From Chloroflexota bacterium (GTDB taxonomy: Bacteria; Chloroflexota; Dehalococcoidia; Lucifugimonadales; Australimonadaceae): a stretch of 8,172 nt of DNA. Positions 1 through 6,790 of the stretch are shown here, piece after piece; positions within the stretch are counted from its first letter, which is position 1; each line of letters starts with the position of its first letter. Made by a program: the position numbers and the translations under genes. The notes beneath the pieces are model-generated. The model made no database searches. It worked only from the letters and a program-made list of their open reading frames with translations, and had not been told where the DNA came from. Location of the stretch: the NCBI GenBank assembly GCA_028875085.1, contig JAPPFU010000057.1, forward strand, positions 1-8,172, in the 5' to 3' direction.

Positions 1-1965
1 CTCGTCTTCCTGCCCATCGCGGCGTTCGCCGTGATTGCGTTCGTCGTGCGCCCGCTTGCGGGGGCAAGCGCGCGGCTGAGCGGCTACGTGGCCATCGCCG
101 CCATCGGCGCGGCGTTCGCGCTGAGCATCTGGGCGCTGCGCTCCACCCTGGGGCACGAGGAGGCCGTCGGCTTCGCCTCCCACTCGTGGTTCGTCGTTGG
201 CGACCCCGGCGCCGGGCGCGGCTTCGAGATGACTGTCGGCTTCCTGCTCGACCCGCTGACGGGCATCATGTTGGTCGTGGTTACTGGCGTGAGCCTGCTG
301 GTGCAGGTCTACTCGCAGGGCTACCTCAAGGGAGACGCCTCCTACTCGCGCTACTTCGCCTATATGGCGCTGTTCACCGGGTCGATGCTGGGCCTCGTTA
401 CGGCGCGCAACCTGATCCAACTCTTCGTGTTCTGGGAGTTGGTGGGGCTGTCGTCCTACCTGCTCATCGGCTTCTGGCACGAACGCCCCTCGGCATCGGA
501 CGCTGCGAAGAAGGCGTTCATCGTTACGCGCGTGGGCGACTTCGGATTCCTGCTGGCGCTGCTCTACCTGTTCGCGCAGGCGCCGGCATTCGCCGCGCAA
601 GGGCTGAACCCGTTCGAGATACCCGACCTGATGGCCTTCGCGCCGTCGCTGGCCGGAGGCGTCGCGGCGTGGCTGGCGCTCGGGCTATTCGCGGGCGCGG
701 TGGGCAAGTCGGCGCAGTTCCCGCTGCACACGTGGCTGCCCGACGCGATGGAGGGGCCGACGCCCGTGTCGTCGTTGATTCACGCAGCGACGATGGTGGC
801 GGCGGGCGTGTTCCTGGTGGCCCGGACCTTCCCCCTGTTCGAGGCGGGGGGCGCGGCGGCGCTGAACACTGTGGCGCTCATCGGAGGCATTACGGCGCTG
901 ATGGCGGCGAGCATGGCGTTGGTCGCCAACGACATCAAGCGCGTGCTGGCCTACTCCACCATCAGCCAGTTGGGGTTCATGTTCGTCGCGCTTGGCGTGG
1001 GGCTGCCCGCGGTGGCGATGTTCCACCTGTTCACCCACGCCTTCTTCAAGTGCCTGCTCTTCCTGGGCGCCGGGTCGGTGCACCACGCGGCGCACACCTT
1101 CGACATGCGCTACATGGGCGGCCTGCGCAAGGCGATGCCTTGGACGTACACGCTCACGCTCATCGGCGCGTTGAGCATCGCGGGGGTCTTTCCGCTGGCC
1201 GGGTTCTGGTCGAAGGACGAGGTGCTGGCGGGCGCGTGGGTGGGCGACCACGCGGCGAACTTGGGCGTGGCGCAGGCCGTGTTCTGGATGGGCTTGGCCG
1301 CGTCCGCGATGACGGCGTTCTACGCCTTCCGCATGGTCTACATGACCTTCCACGGCGAGTTCCGGGGCGGCATCGACGCCGTGCCCGACGACGAGAAGCA
1401 ACCCTATGAGGAGGGCGCGCATGTCCACCTGCACGAATCGCCGTGGGTGATGCTGCTGCCGATGGCGTTACTGGCTGCGGCGGCGATTGGCGCGGGCTAC
1501 CTGGGCAACGCGCCGACAGACGTGCTGACCATTCCGGCGCACTGGTTTGCGGAGACGCTCCACCACAAGGCGAAAGACGTGCACATCGGCGTCGCTGTCC
1601 TATCGTCGGTCGTCGCGGTCGGCGGCATCGGACTGGCGACGCTGATGTACCTGCGAGGCGCGTCATTCCCCGCGCCGGTGGAGGCGGCGCTGCGTCCGTT
1701 GGGAGCGCTGCTGCGCAACCGCTACTACTTCGACCACCTGTACGAGGGGCTGCTGGTGCGGCGCATCGCCTATCGCGGCGTGTTCCTCGCCGCCGACTGG
1801 TGGGACCGGCGCGTCGTGGACGGCGTGGCCGACCTGACGGCGTGGTTGGGGCGGAACACGGGGCGCGCGCTGGCGCAACTCCAAACCGGGCAGGCGCAGG
1901 CCTACGGCATCGCGGCGGCGCTGGGGGCGGCGGCATTCATCCTGGCATACGCGGCGGCTAGCTGA
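1..1965 (+). CDS. nuoL: NADH-quinone oxidoreductase subunit L (5'-truncated by window edge)
   Basis: This is the distal proton-pumping membrane subunit of respiratory complex I, of the Mrp-antiporter type. The frame is open from base 1, and the residues before the first in-frame GTG (base 31) still read as NuoL transmembrane helix 1 (LVFLPIAAFAVIAF). The true start therefore lies just upstream, probably fewer than about ten codons away. Numbering from base 1, 654 residues are visible, somewhat longer than E. coli NuoL (613). The channel residues are intact: Glu146 in FWELVGLSSYLLIGFW, Lys236 in GKSAQFPLHTWLPDAMEGPT, His261 in SLIHAATMV, Lys350 in HAFFKCLLF and Lys405 in FWSKDE. They match E. 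coli E144, K229, H254, K342 and K399. The C-terminal part carries the extra hydrophobic segments expected for the lateral helix and its anchor. The stop overlaps the nuoM start (TGATG), so the two are probably translationally coupled. Identity is secure. Confidence 0.98.
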   Translation, partial: LVFLPIAAFAVIAFVVRPLAGASARLSGYVAIAAIGAAFALSIWALRSTLGHEEAVGFASHSWFVVGDPGAGRGFEMTVGFLLDPLTGIMLVVVTGVSLLVQVYSQGYLKGDASYSRYFAYMALFTGSMLGLVTARNLIQLFVFWELVGLSSYLLIGFWHERPSASDAAKKAFIVTRVGDFGFLLALLYLFAQAPAFAAQGLNPFEIPDLMAFAPSLAGGVAAWLALGLFAGAVGKSAQFPLHTWLPDAMEGPTPVSSLIHAATMVAAGVFLVARTFPLFEAGGAAALNTVALIGGITALMAASMALVANDIKRVLAYSTISQLGFMFVALGVGLPAVAMFHLFTHAFFKCLLFLGAGSVHHAAHTFDMRYMGGLRKAMPWTYTLTLIGALSIAGVFPLAGFWSKDEVLAGAWVGDHAANLGVAQAVFWMGLAASAMTAFYAFRMVYMTFHGEFRGGIDAVPDDEKQPYEEGAHVHLHESPWVMLLPMALLAAAAIGAGYLGNAPTDVLTIPAHWFAETLHHKAKDVHIGVAVLSSVVAVGGIGLATLMYLRGASFPAPVEAALRPLGALLRNRYYFDHLYEGLLVRRIAYRGVFLAADWWDRRVVDGVADLTAWLGRNTGRALAQLQTGQAQAYGIAAALGAAAFILAYAAAS

Positions 1966-3440
1966 TGCTGAGCGCGGTCGTCTTCCTGCCCGCCGCCGGA
2001 GCGCTGCTCGTGGCGCTCGCCGGACGGAGCGCGGTCGCGGCGCGCCTCATCGCGCTCGCGGCAGTCTTGGCGGAGCTGGGGCTGACCGCCGCGCTCTTCA
2101 TCGCCTTCGACCGTGGCGCGGAGGGCTACCAGTTCGTGGAGCGCGCCGAGTGGGTTCCGGCGCTCGGGATGCAGTACCTGCTCGGCGTGGACGGCGTGAG
2201 CGCGCCGTTGGTGCTGCTGAACGGCATATTGGGCGTGGCGGCGGTGCTGGTGTCGTGGCGGATCGAGACGCGCACGCGGGAGTACTTCGTCTGGCTGCTG
2301 CTCTTGCAAACGGCGGTGATGGGCGTGTTTCTGTCGCTCGACCTGGTGCTCTTCTTCATCTTCTGGGAGTTGGAGCTGGCGCCGATGTACTTCCTCATCT
2401 CCATCTGGGGAACGGGGCGGCGCGAGTACTCGGCGATGAAGTTCCTCATCTACACCTTCCTGGGCTCGGCGTTCATGTTCGCGGCGATTCTCGCGCTCTA
2501 CCTCTCTTTCCCCGGCGCCGAGCGCACCTTCGACATGACCGTGCTCGCGGAGCACGACCTGACGGCGCTCATCCTGCCCGCGAGCCTGGTCTTCTCCGGA
2601 TTCCTCATCGCCTTCGCGGTGAAACTGCCCATCTTCCCGCTGCACACGTGGCTGCCGGACGCGCACACGGACGCGCCGACGGCGGTGAGCGTGATGCTGG
2701 CGGGCGTGCTGTTGAAGATGGGCGGCTACGGACTGATCCGCATCAACGCGGGCCTCTTCCCCGACGAACTGCGCGCCGCCGCGCCGTTCTTGGCGGCGCT
2801 CGCCGTGATCAACGTGCTGTACGGCGCCTTCATCGTGCTGCGGCAGAGCGACCTGAAGCGCCTCGTCGCCTACTCCAGCGTGAGCCATATGGGATTTGTC
2901 GTCCTCGGCCTAGCGTCGCTCGGGGCGACGGGCGCGAGCCTGACGGGCGTGGGATTGAGCGGCGCGGCGATGCAGCTGTTCACGCACGGCGTCATCACGG
3001 GGCTGCTGTTCGTCGTGGTGGGGCTTATCTACGAACGGGCGCACACGCGCCACATCCCCGACCTGGGCGGCCTGATGCGGCGGATGCCGTTGATCGGGGC
3101 GGCGTTCGTGCTAGCGGGCCTCGCCTCGCTGGGGTTGCCGTCGACGGGCGGGTTCGTGGCCGAACTGCTGGTCTTCCTGGGAACGTTCGACGTGTACCCC
3201 TGGGCGACGGGGTTGGCCGCCTTCGGCGTCGTGCTCGTGGCGGGATACATCCTCTGGACGGCGCAGCGGACGCTGTTCGGCCCGCAGCGCCCCCGGTGGG
3301 ACGCGATCGAGGACGCGGGGGCGGTGGACGCGGCGGCGATGGGCGTGCTGCTGGTTCCCATCTTCGCCGTGGGGCTGTATCCGCGCTTGCTGACGGACGT
3401 GTTCGAGATGGGCCTGGCGCCCATCGCGGCGAGGTTCTAG
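1965..3440 (+). CDS. nuoM: NADH-quinone oxidoreductase subunit M
   Basis: This is the middle antiporter-like proton-pumping subunit of complex I, an integral membrane protein of 491 residues, close to the usual NuoM length of about 500. The ATG shares its A with the nuoL stop. No good Shine-Dalgarno sequence precedes it, which suggests translation by coupling to nuoL. Diagnostic features are Glu135 in FWELELAPMYFLISIWG (equivalent to E. coli E144), Lys220 and His227 in AVKLPIFPLHTWLPDAHTDA, Lys251 in GVLLKMGGYG (K265) and Glu400 in GGFVAE (E407). The glutamate in the last motif, where NuoL and NuoN have lysine, separates NuoM from its paralogues. The protein is hydrophobic throughout, consistent with about 14 transmembrane helices. 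Nothing appears broken or missing. Confidence 0.98.
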   Translation: MLSAVVFLPAAGALLVALAGRSAVAARLIALAAVLAELGLTAALFIAFDRGAEGYQFVERAEWVPALGMQYLLGVDGVSAPLVLLNGILGVAAVLVSWRIETRTREYFVWLLLLQTAVMGVFLSLDLVLFFIFWELELAPMYFLISIWGTGRREYSAMKFLIYTFLGSAFMFAAILALYLSFPGAERTFDMTVLAEHDLTALILPASLVFSGFLIAFAVKLPIFPLHTWLPDAHTDAPTAVSVMLAGVLLKMGGYGLIRINAGLFPDELRAAAPFLAALAVINVLYGAFIVLRQSDLKRLVAYSSVSHMGFVVLGLASLGATGASLTGVGLSGAAMQLFTHGVITGLLFVVVGLIYERAHTRHIPDLGGLMRRMPLIGAAFVLAGLASLGLPSTGGFVAELLVFLGTFDVYPWATGLAAFGVVLVAGYILWTAQRTLFGPQRPRWDAIEDAGAVDAAAMGVLLVPIFAVGLYPRLLTDVFEMGLAPIAARF

Positions 3441-3441
3441 C

Positions 3442-4977
3442 GTGGGACTGACCGGACGCGACCTCTACCTCGTCTCCCCGGAATTGGCGCTGGCGGCGCT
3501 GGCGCTGGCCGTCGTGCTGCTCGACCTCGTCGTGCGGCGGCGGGGCGCGGTCTCGGCGCTGGCGGTGGTTGGGCTTGCGGCGCCCCTCGCGCTGAGCGCG
3601 GCCCTGTGGGGCGAGGCGCACGCGGCGGAGGGCGGTGCGCTGTCGGCGTTCAACGGCGCGCTGGTGGTGGACAAGTTCGCGCTCTACTTCAAACTCCTCA
3701 TCGTCGGAGCGCTGGCGCTCGTGCTGCTCGCCTCGCGCGGCGCGCTGTCGGGCTACCGGCGCGAGACCGAGTTCATCGGCCTGGTGATGCTCTCGTCGAC
3801 CGGACTGATGCTGCTCGGCGCCGCCGCCGACCTGCTGACGCTCTACGTCGCGCTGGAACTCGCCTCGCTGCCCGTCGTGGCGCTGGCGGCGTTCGCCGTA
3901 GGGAGGGAACGCTCCGTCGAGGCGGGGATGAAGTACCTCGTGCTGTCGGCCATCGCCTCCGCCATGCTCCTGATGGGCTTCGCCTACCTCTACGGCGCGT
4001 CCGGCACCGTGCGCGTGCTGTCGCCCGACGGGAGCGCGCCGACCATCGCGCAGATGCTGGCGGGCGGGGCGAGCGCGGATATCCCGTTCGGCGGCTACGC
4101 GCTGATGATCGGCGTGCTGCTCACCATCGCCGGCTTCGGCTTCAAGTTGTCGGTGGTGCCGTTCCAGATGTGGACGCCCGACGTATACGAGGGCGCGCCG
4201 ACGCCCGTGGGCGCGTTCCTGTCGGTGGCAAGCAAGGCGGCCGGATTCGCCGTCCTGCTGCGCGTGCTCTACGCCGCGCTCGGCGCGGAGGCGATGAGCG
4301 CCGACTGGACGCTCCTCCTGGCCATACTCGCCGTGGTAACGATGAGCGTCGGCAACCTCGTCGCCATCGCTCAGAGCAACGTGAAGCGGCTGCTCGGCTA
4401 CAGCGCCATCGCGCAGGCGGGCTACGTGCTCATCGGCGTGGCGGCGTTCGCGGCGCGCAGCCAGGACGGCGGCGGCGCATCGCTCGGCGCGGGCAGCGTC
4501 CTCTTCTACCTCGCGGGCTACGCCGCGATGAACCTCGCCGCCTTCTTCGTCGTCATCGTCGTTACGGAGCGCACGGGCGACGAGCGCATTGAGGGCCTCG
4601 CGGGCCTGGGACGGCGCTCGCCGTGGCTCGCGGGCGTGCTGGCGTTCGCCCTCCTCTCGCTGACCGGGATACCGCCGACGGCGGGCTTTATGGGCAAACT
4701 CTTCCTCTTCCAAGCCGCCATCAACGCCGACCTTACGTGGCTTGCCGTCGCCGGCGCGGTGAACAGCGTCGTCTCCGCCTACTACTACGTGAACATCATC
4801 AAGACGATGTACCTGCGTGAGCACGACGCAGAGGGCGACGGAGGCGCCGCTCGCATCCCCGTCAGCGCGGCGGCGGGCGCAGCCCTCGCCCTCACCGGCG
4901 CCGCAACCCTCGCCCTGGGCGTATGGCCAGGCCCCCTCTTCGACGCCGCGCGCGCAGCGGCGGAAGGGTTGTTGTAG
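3442..4977 (+). CDS. nuoN: NADH-quinone oxidoreductase subunit N
   Basis: This is the third antiporter-like proton-pumping subunit of complex I, the one closest to the NuoA/J/K/H module, with 511 residues. It starts with GTG one base after the nuoM stop. A GAGG at 3431-3434 lies seven bases upstream, and the N-terminus MGLTGRDLYLVSPELALAAL fits the NuoN pattern. Channel residues are present: Glu139 in YVALELASLP (E. coli E133), Lys235 in GFGFKLSVVPFQMWTPDVYE (K217), Lys265 in SVASKAAGF (K247) and Lys419 in GFMGKLFLF (K395). The TPDVYEGAPTPV segment is diagnostic for NuoN. It is the last gene of the operon; the following 88 bases show no T-tailed hairpin, so where nuo transcription stops is not visible. 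Codon use is strongly GC-rich, as in nuoL and nuoM. Confidence 0.98.
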   Translation: MGLTGRDLYLVSPELALAALALAVVLLDLVVRRRGAVSALAVVGLAAPLALSAALWGEAHAAEGGALSAFNGALVVDKFALYFKLLIVGALALVLLASRGALSGYRRETEFIGLVMLSSTGLMLLGAAADLLTLYVALELASLPVVALAAFAVGRERSVEAGMKYLVLSAIASAMLLMGFAYLYGASGTVRVLSPDGSAPTIAQMLAGGASADIPFGGYALMIGVLLTIAGFGFKLSVVPFQMWTPDVYEGAPTPVGAFLSVASKAAGFAVLLRVLYAALGAEAMSADWTLLLAILAVVTMSVGNLVAIAQSNVKRLLGYSAIAQAGYVLIGVAAFAARSQDGGGASLGAGSVLFYLAGYAAMNLAAFFVVIVVTERTGDERIEGLAGLGRRSPWLAGVLAFALLSLTGIPPTAGFMGKLFLFQAAINADLTWLAVAGAVNSVVSAYYYVNIIKTMYLREHDAEGDGGAARIPVSAAAGAALALTGAATLALGVWPGPLFDAARAAAEGLL

Positions 4978-5023
4978 GGACTAAACTACTCCAAGTGAGA
5001 GCCTGCACCCTGCTTCACAAACG

Positions 5024-5032
5024 TGGTATACT
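5024..5032 (+). promoter_or_regulatory. Extended -10 promoter for the DUF3800 gene
   Basis: TGG-TATACT matches the extended -10 pattern (TGnTATAAT) with one mismatch in the hexamer. It lies 34 bases before the GTG of the downstream gene. The -35 position 17 bases upstream (TGCACC, 5004-5009) matches TTGACA at only three of six places, which is acceptable for an extended -10 promoter. The local sequence is markedly more AT-rich than the nuo operon. This is a sequence match only; it suggests the DUF3800 gene is transcribed independently of nuo. Confidence 0.55.
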
Positions 5033-5052
5033 GCTGCGAAAAGTGATGGGCG

Positions 5053-5057
5053 AGGAG
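5053..5057 (+). promoter_or_regulatory. Ribosome binding site fixing the GTG start of the DUF3800 gene
   Basis: AGGAG lies eight bases before the GTG at 5066. The next in-frame start, the ATG at 5090, has no comparable purine-rich site upstream, so the GTG is preferred. Confidence 0.6.
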
Positions 5058-5065
5058 TTGAAGGT

Positions 5066-5974
5066 GTGAGGGACTCAGAGTGGAAGGCCATGCCCGCCGC
5101 ACTTCGGGACGCTACCCATAAGGGCTTCAGCGACGAATCATCCTGGAATCAGAATCGCTACCGGAGCATCGGCCTGGTTACCATGTCCTCTAGCGTCGCC
5201 CATGCAATAGAGAATTCGGTGATCTCATTGCTGCAAGAATCTGAGGTTCGTGAGTTCGCGTGGAAGGACCTGACTACCGCAAAGCGTAGGTTCGCAGCGC
5301 AAAAGATTGTCGACCGTGCAGTCGAGTTTGTCAGCTCGAGGCAGTTACGAATAGATGTTTTAACCTGGGGCACCCATGATACGCGCCACGGGATTAAGGG
5401 TAGAGATGACACGGCCAATCTTGCACGTATGTACTATCACTTGATGGTCACTGTGATGCGGTTTCGCTGGCCACAGAGTGCCAAATGGGTTAATTATGTC
5501 GATAGGCGTACCGATATGGATTGGGGCGAATTGGAGCAGTGCCTTGCTGGTAAAACAAGGAGAGAAAGGGAAGGCGCGCAAGGCGAACTATTTTCGGGTA
5601 CCGCTATAAGCGTACTCCCGCCCAGGGTCGTTCAGGCATCTTCCAATGAACATGTGCTCATTCAGGTAGCTGATCTATTTGCGGGTATGGCTGCATTCTC
5701 ATGGAACGAGGTCAAGAGTCATGATGCCTGGGTAAGACAGCAGTCAGGGCAACATAGGCTTATACATCAAGGCGCAGTCGTGTCCATCTCAAATTCGGCG
5801 TCACCAAAGCATGCAGCACTCGAATACTTGGCTTCCAAGCGGCTGCCTTATGTGTCCCTTAGAACAGAAGAAGGAGAGGGTCTGAGGACTTATAGTCCGC
5901 GCCATCCTATCAACTTCTGGAAATATGAGCCTCAGGGAGATTATGATAAAGCACCACGCAAATACGAATCCTAA
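5066..5974 (+). CDS. DUF3800-family protein, probable RNase H-like nuclease
   Basis: This 302-residue soluble protein shows the DUF3800 signature. An acidic motif close to the N-terminus (FSDESSWNQNRYRSIGLVTM, Asp23-Glu24) is followed by EFAWKDL (63-69), a central strand ending in YVDRRTD (Asp146) and IQVADLFAGMAAF near residues 199-211 (Asp203). DUF3800 proteins are predicted to have an RNase H-like fold, and the spaced acidic residues suit a metal-dependent active site. No substrate has been settled for most members, and many sit in defence or mobile loci. The extreme N-terminus (about 20 residues before the DES motif) is longer than in typical members. Base composition is unlike the neighbours: a 60-base sample (5401-5460) is 47% G+C against 75% in a nuoN sample, and AT-ending codons are frequent. 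That indicates recent horizontal acquisition. It has its own promoter and ribosome binding site. Family assignment rests on motifs, not on a search. Confidence 0.8.
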   Translation: MRDSEWKAMPAALRDATHKGFSDESSWNQNRYRSIGLVTMSSSVAHAIENSVISLLQESEVREFAWKDLTTAKRRFAAQKIVDRAVEFVSSRQLRIDVLTWGTHDTRHGIKGRDDTANLARMYYHLMVTVMRFRWPQSAKWVNYVDRRTDMDWGELEQCLAGKTRREREGAQGELFSGTAISVLPPRVVQASSNEHVLIQVADLFAGMAAFSWNEVKSHDAWVRQQSGQHRLIHQGAVVSISNSASPKHAALEYLASKRLPYVSLRTEEGEGLRTYSPRHPINFWKYEPQGDYDKAPRKYES

Positions 5975-6130
5975 TTGTCCTCACCGACCGGCATCGAGCA
6001 GGCCGCCCTGAAAGGACGCGAACGGATGAATCGATGCTACAACCCTGACTTCCTGCATGATCTGTTGATGCCAAGGCTAATAAACGGGGAGATACGGGTG
6101 GCGTCAAGGCCCGCGCCGCGCGCTCCTTGA
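5975..6130 (+). pseudogene. Probable remnant of a type I restriction specificity subunit (HsdS C-terminus)
   Basis: The frame directly after the DUF3800 stop stays open to a TGA at 6128-6130. Its first ATG is at 6026, giving a possible 34-residue peptide. Its middle, DFLHDLLMPRLINGEIRV, closely resembles the very end of many HsdS proteins, where a conserved helix is followed by a motif of the form LRD-LLP-LISGEIRV. Nothing upstream in this frame resembles the target-recognition domains or the earlier part of the conserved helix, and no hsdM or hsdR is visible. I infer a leftover C-terminal stub. No good Shine-Dalgarno sequence precedes the ATG, so translation as a small protein is less likely. 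The tail after GEIRV (VASRPAPRAP) runs into GC-rich sequence, which may mark the junction back to host-like DNA. The match is short, so the call is tentative. Confidence 0.5.
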
Positions 6131-6132
6131 CG
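6102..6132 (+). other. Eight-base-pair hairpin ahead of the DUF433 gene
   Basis: CGTCAAGG (6102-6109) and CCTTGACG (6125-6132) are perfect inverted repeats around a 15-base GC-rich loop. There is no T-tract afterwards, so it is a poor intrinsic terminator. It lies 38 bases before the DUF433 start, where an autoregulatory operator could sit. TTGACG at 6127-6132 also resembles a -35 box, but no good -10 follows at normal spacing. Its function is unknown. Confidence 0.45.
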
Positions 6133-6169
6133 GCGAACGGAGTGCGGCGAGAACATAGACGCAGGAACC

Positions 6170-6388
6170 ATGGACTGGCAGGACTACATATCCGTCGACC
6201 CGGACATCTGCCACGGGCAGGCCTGTATCGCGGGCACGCGCGTGATGGTGACGGTGGTGCTGGACAACCTTGCGGTGGGCCTCACCGCCGAAGAGATTGC
6301 CGAGGCGTACCCGTCCGTCTCCGTGGACGCGGTCAAGGCGGCGCTGCATTACGCCGCCGAACTGGCCAAAGAGCGGATAGCCCCCTAG
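6170..6388 (+). CDS. DUF433-family antitoxin-like protein
   Basis: This 72-residue protein is a compact DUF433 domain from end to end. YISVDPDICHGQACIAGTRV (residues 6-25) is the family hallmark, with the conserved HG-A-I-GTR core. VMVTVVLDNLAVGLTAEEIAEAYPSVSVDAVKAALHYAAE follows, a helix-turn-helix-like segment in which the family's L-GLS-EEI-YP pattern is readable. DUF433 proteins are commonly antitoxins encoded just before a DUF5615 PIN-like toxin, and are thought to bind both DNA and the toxin. Here no such toxin follows; the next ORF, 28 bases downstream, is unrelated. The ATG is supported by AGGA at 6163-6166, though the spacing is short (three bases). Codon use is GC-rich and host-like, unlike the DUF3800 gene. 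The family call is firm; the antitoxin role is by family analogy. Confidence 0.9.
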   Translation: MDWQDYISVDPDICHGQACIAGTRVMVTVVLDNLAVGLTAEEIAEAYPSVSVDAVKAALHYAAELAKERIAP

Positions 6389-6405
6389 GCGCATGCGGAA
6401 CTAGC

Positions 6406-6411
6406 AGGAGG
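6406..6411 (+). promoter_or_regulatory. Strong Shine-Dalgarno sequence for the 58-codon ORF
   Basis: A perfect AGGAGG lies five bases before the ATG at 6417. It is the strongest ribosome binding site in the window and the main evidence that the short ORF is translated. Confidence 0.7.
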
Positions 6412-6416
6412 GAGAC

Positions 6417-6593
6417 ATGGCAAAAATCTCGCAAGACGCACTGAGGCAGGTGCAGGCCGCACTGGAGAACTACCGCGTGGAGGTCAATTCCAAGAAACTT
6501 ACGTCAAAGACCAAGAAAACGTACCTGCTCTACGTGCAATTCTTCGTCCGCTGGCTCGACGACGACTTCGTGCCCGGCAGCCGAACGGGCTAG
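6417..6593 (+). CDS. Small protein resembling a tyrosine-recombinase core-binding (SAM-like) segment
   Basis: This 58-residue ORF begins MAKISQDALRQVQAALENYR and has a perfect AGGAGG five bases upstream. It is lysine-rich in the middle (NSKKLTSKTKKTYLLYVQFF) and ends RWLDDDFVPGSRTG. The stretch around residues 29-50, with T-KT-TYL-YV-FFVRWL, follows the pattern of the first helices of the phage-integrase N-terminal SAM-like domain, which grips DNA in tyrosine recombinases. No catalytic domain follows; the frame stops cleanly and the next 370 bases are non-coding. It may be a stand-alone small DNA-binding protein, the N-terminal relic of an integrase, or an unrecognised partner of the DUF433 protein 28 bases upstream, with which it is probably co-transcribed. 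That it is a gene is fairly likely; the fold is inferred from pattern only. Confidence 0.65.
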   Translation: MAKISQDALRQVQAALENYRVEVNSKKLTSKTKKTYLLYVQFFVRWLDDDFVPGSRTG

Positions 6594-6606
6594 CCGCCCA
6601 CCCCCC

Positions 6607-6635
6607 GCAGGGACAGGTTTGAAACCTGTCCCTGC
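6607..6635. repeat. 29-base near-perfect palindrome
   Basis: GCAGGGACAGGTTT (6607-6620) and AAACCTGTCCCTGC (6622-6635) are exact reverse complements around a single central G. As RNA it would fold into a strong hairpin on either strand, although a few central pairs must open to form a loop. No T-run follows on either strand. It starts 14 bases after the stop of the 58-codon ORF. From memory, palindromes with this GGGACAGGTTT core are dispersed in intergenic DNA of several uncultured high-GC lineages, so it is probably a REP-like repeat. It may also protect or terminate convergent transcripts. Confidence 0.85.
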
Positions 6636-6762
6636 AACACACCGCCACCGCAATGACATCCGGCCATTGCCAAACCGCCGCGCCGCCTGCCATCCTGGCC
6701 CGTATGAACCTCTGCCCGCTATCCCCGGCGCCCGCGCCGCGCGCCCTGCCCCCTCCCTCGTT

Positions 6763-6786
6763 CGCCCTGAGCGAACTCGAAGGGCG
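6763..6786. repeat. Hairpin repeat with CGCCCT/AGGGCG arms
   Basis: CGCCCT (6763-6768) pairs with AGGGCG (6781-6786). Inside, GAG (6769-6771) pairs with CTC (6776-6778) around a CGAA loop, leaving a two-base GA bulge, so the stem has nine pairs. The motif TTCGCCCTGAGCGAA followed by TCGAAGGG resembles a dispersed intergenic repeat I recall from many environmental bacterial genomes. Its function is unknown; it may be a mobile REP/MITE-like unit. Confidence 0.7.
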
Positions 6787-6790
6787 CACC

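Noticed and set aside
685..4824. Long open frames on the minus strand antisense to nuoL, nuoM and nuoN (249 to 599 codons)
   Set aside because: They are rich in Arg, His, Glu and Gln with no domain pattern, and are expected antisense shadows of GC-rich genes. The sense frames are clear NuoL/M/N.
4995..5018. Inverted repeat GTGAGAGC / GCTTCAC after nuoN as a terminator
   Set aside because: The stem has only seven pairs with a bulge and no T-run, and it overlaps the promoter region.
6127..6159. Sigma-70 promoter (TTGACG with CATAGA) for the DUF433 gene
   Set aside because: The spacing is 21 bases and the -10 match is only about half the consensus, so it is too weak to list as a feature.
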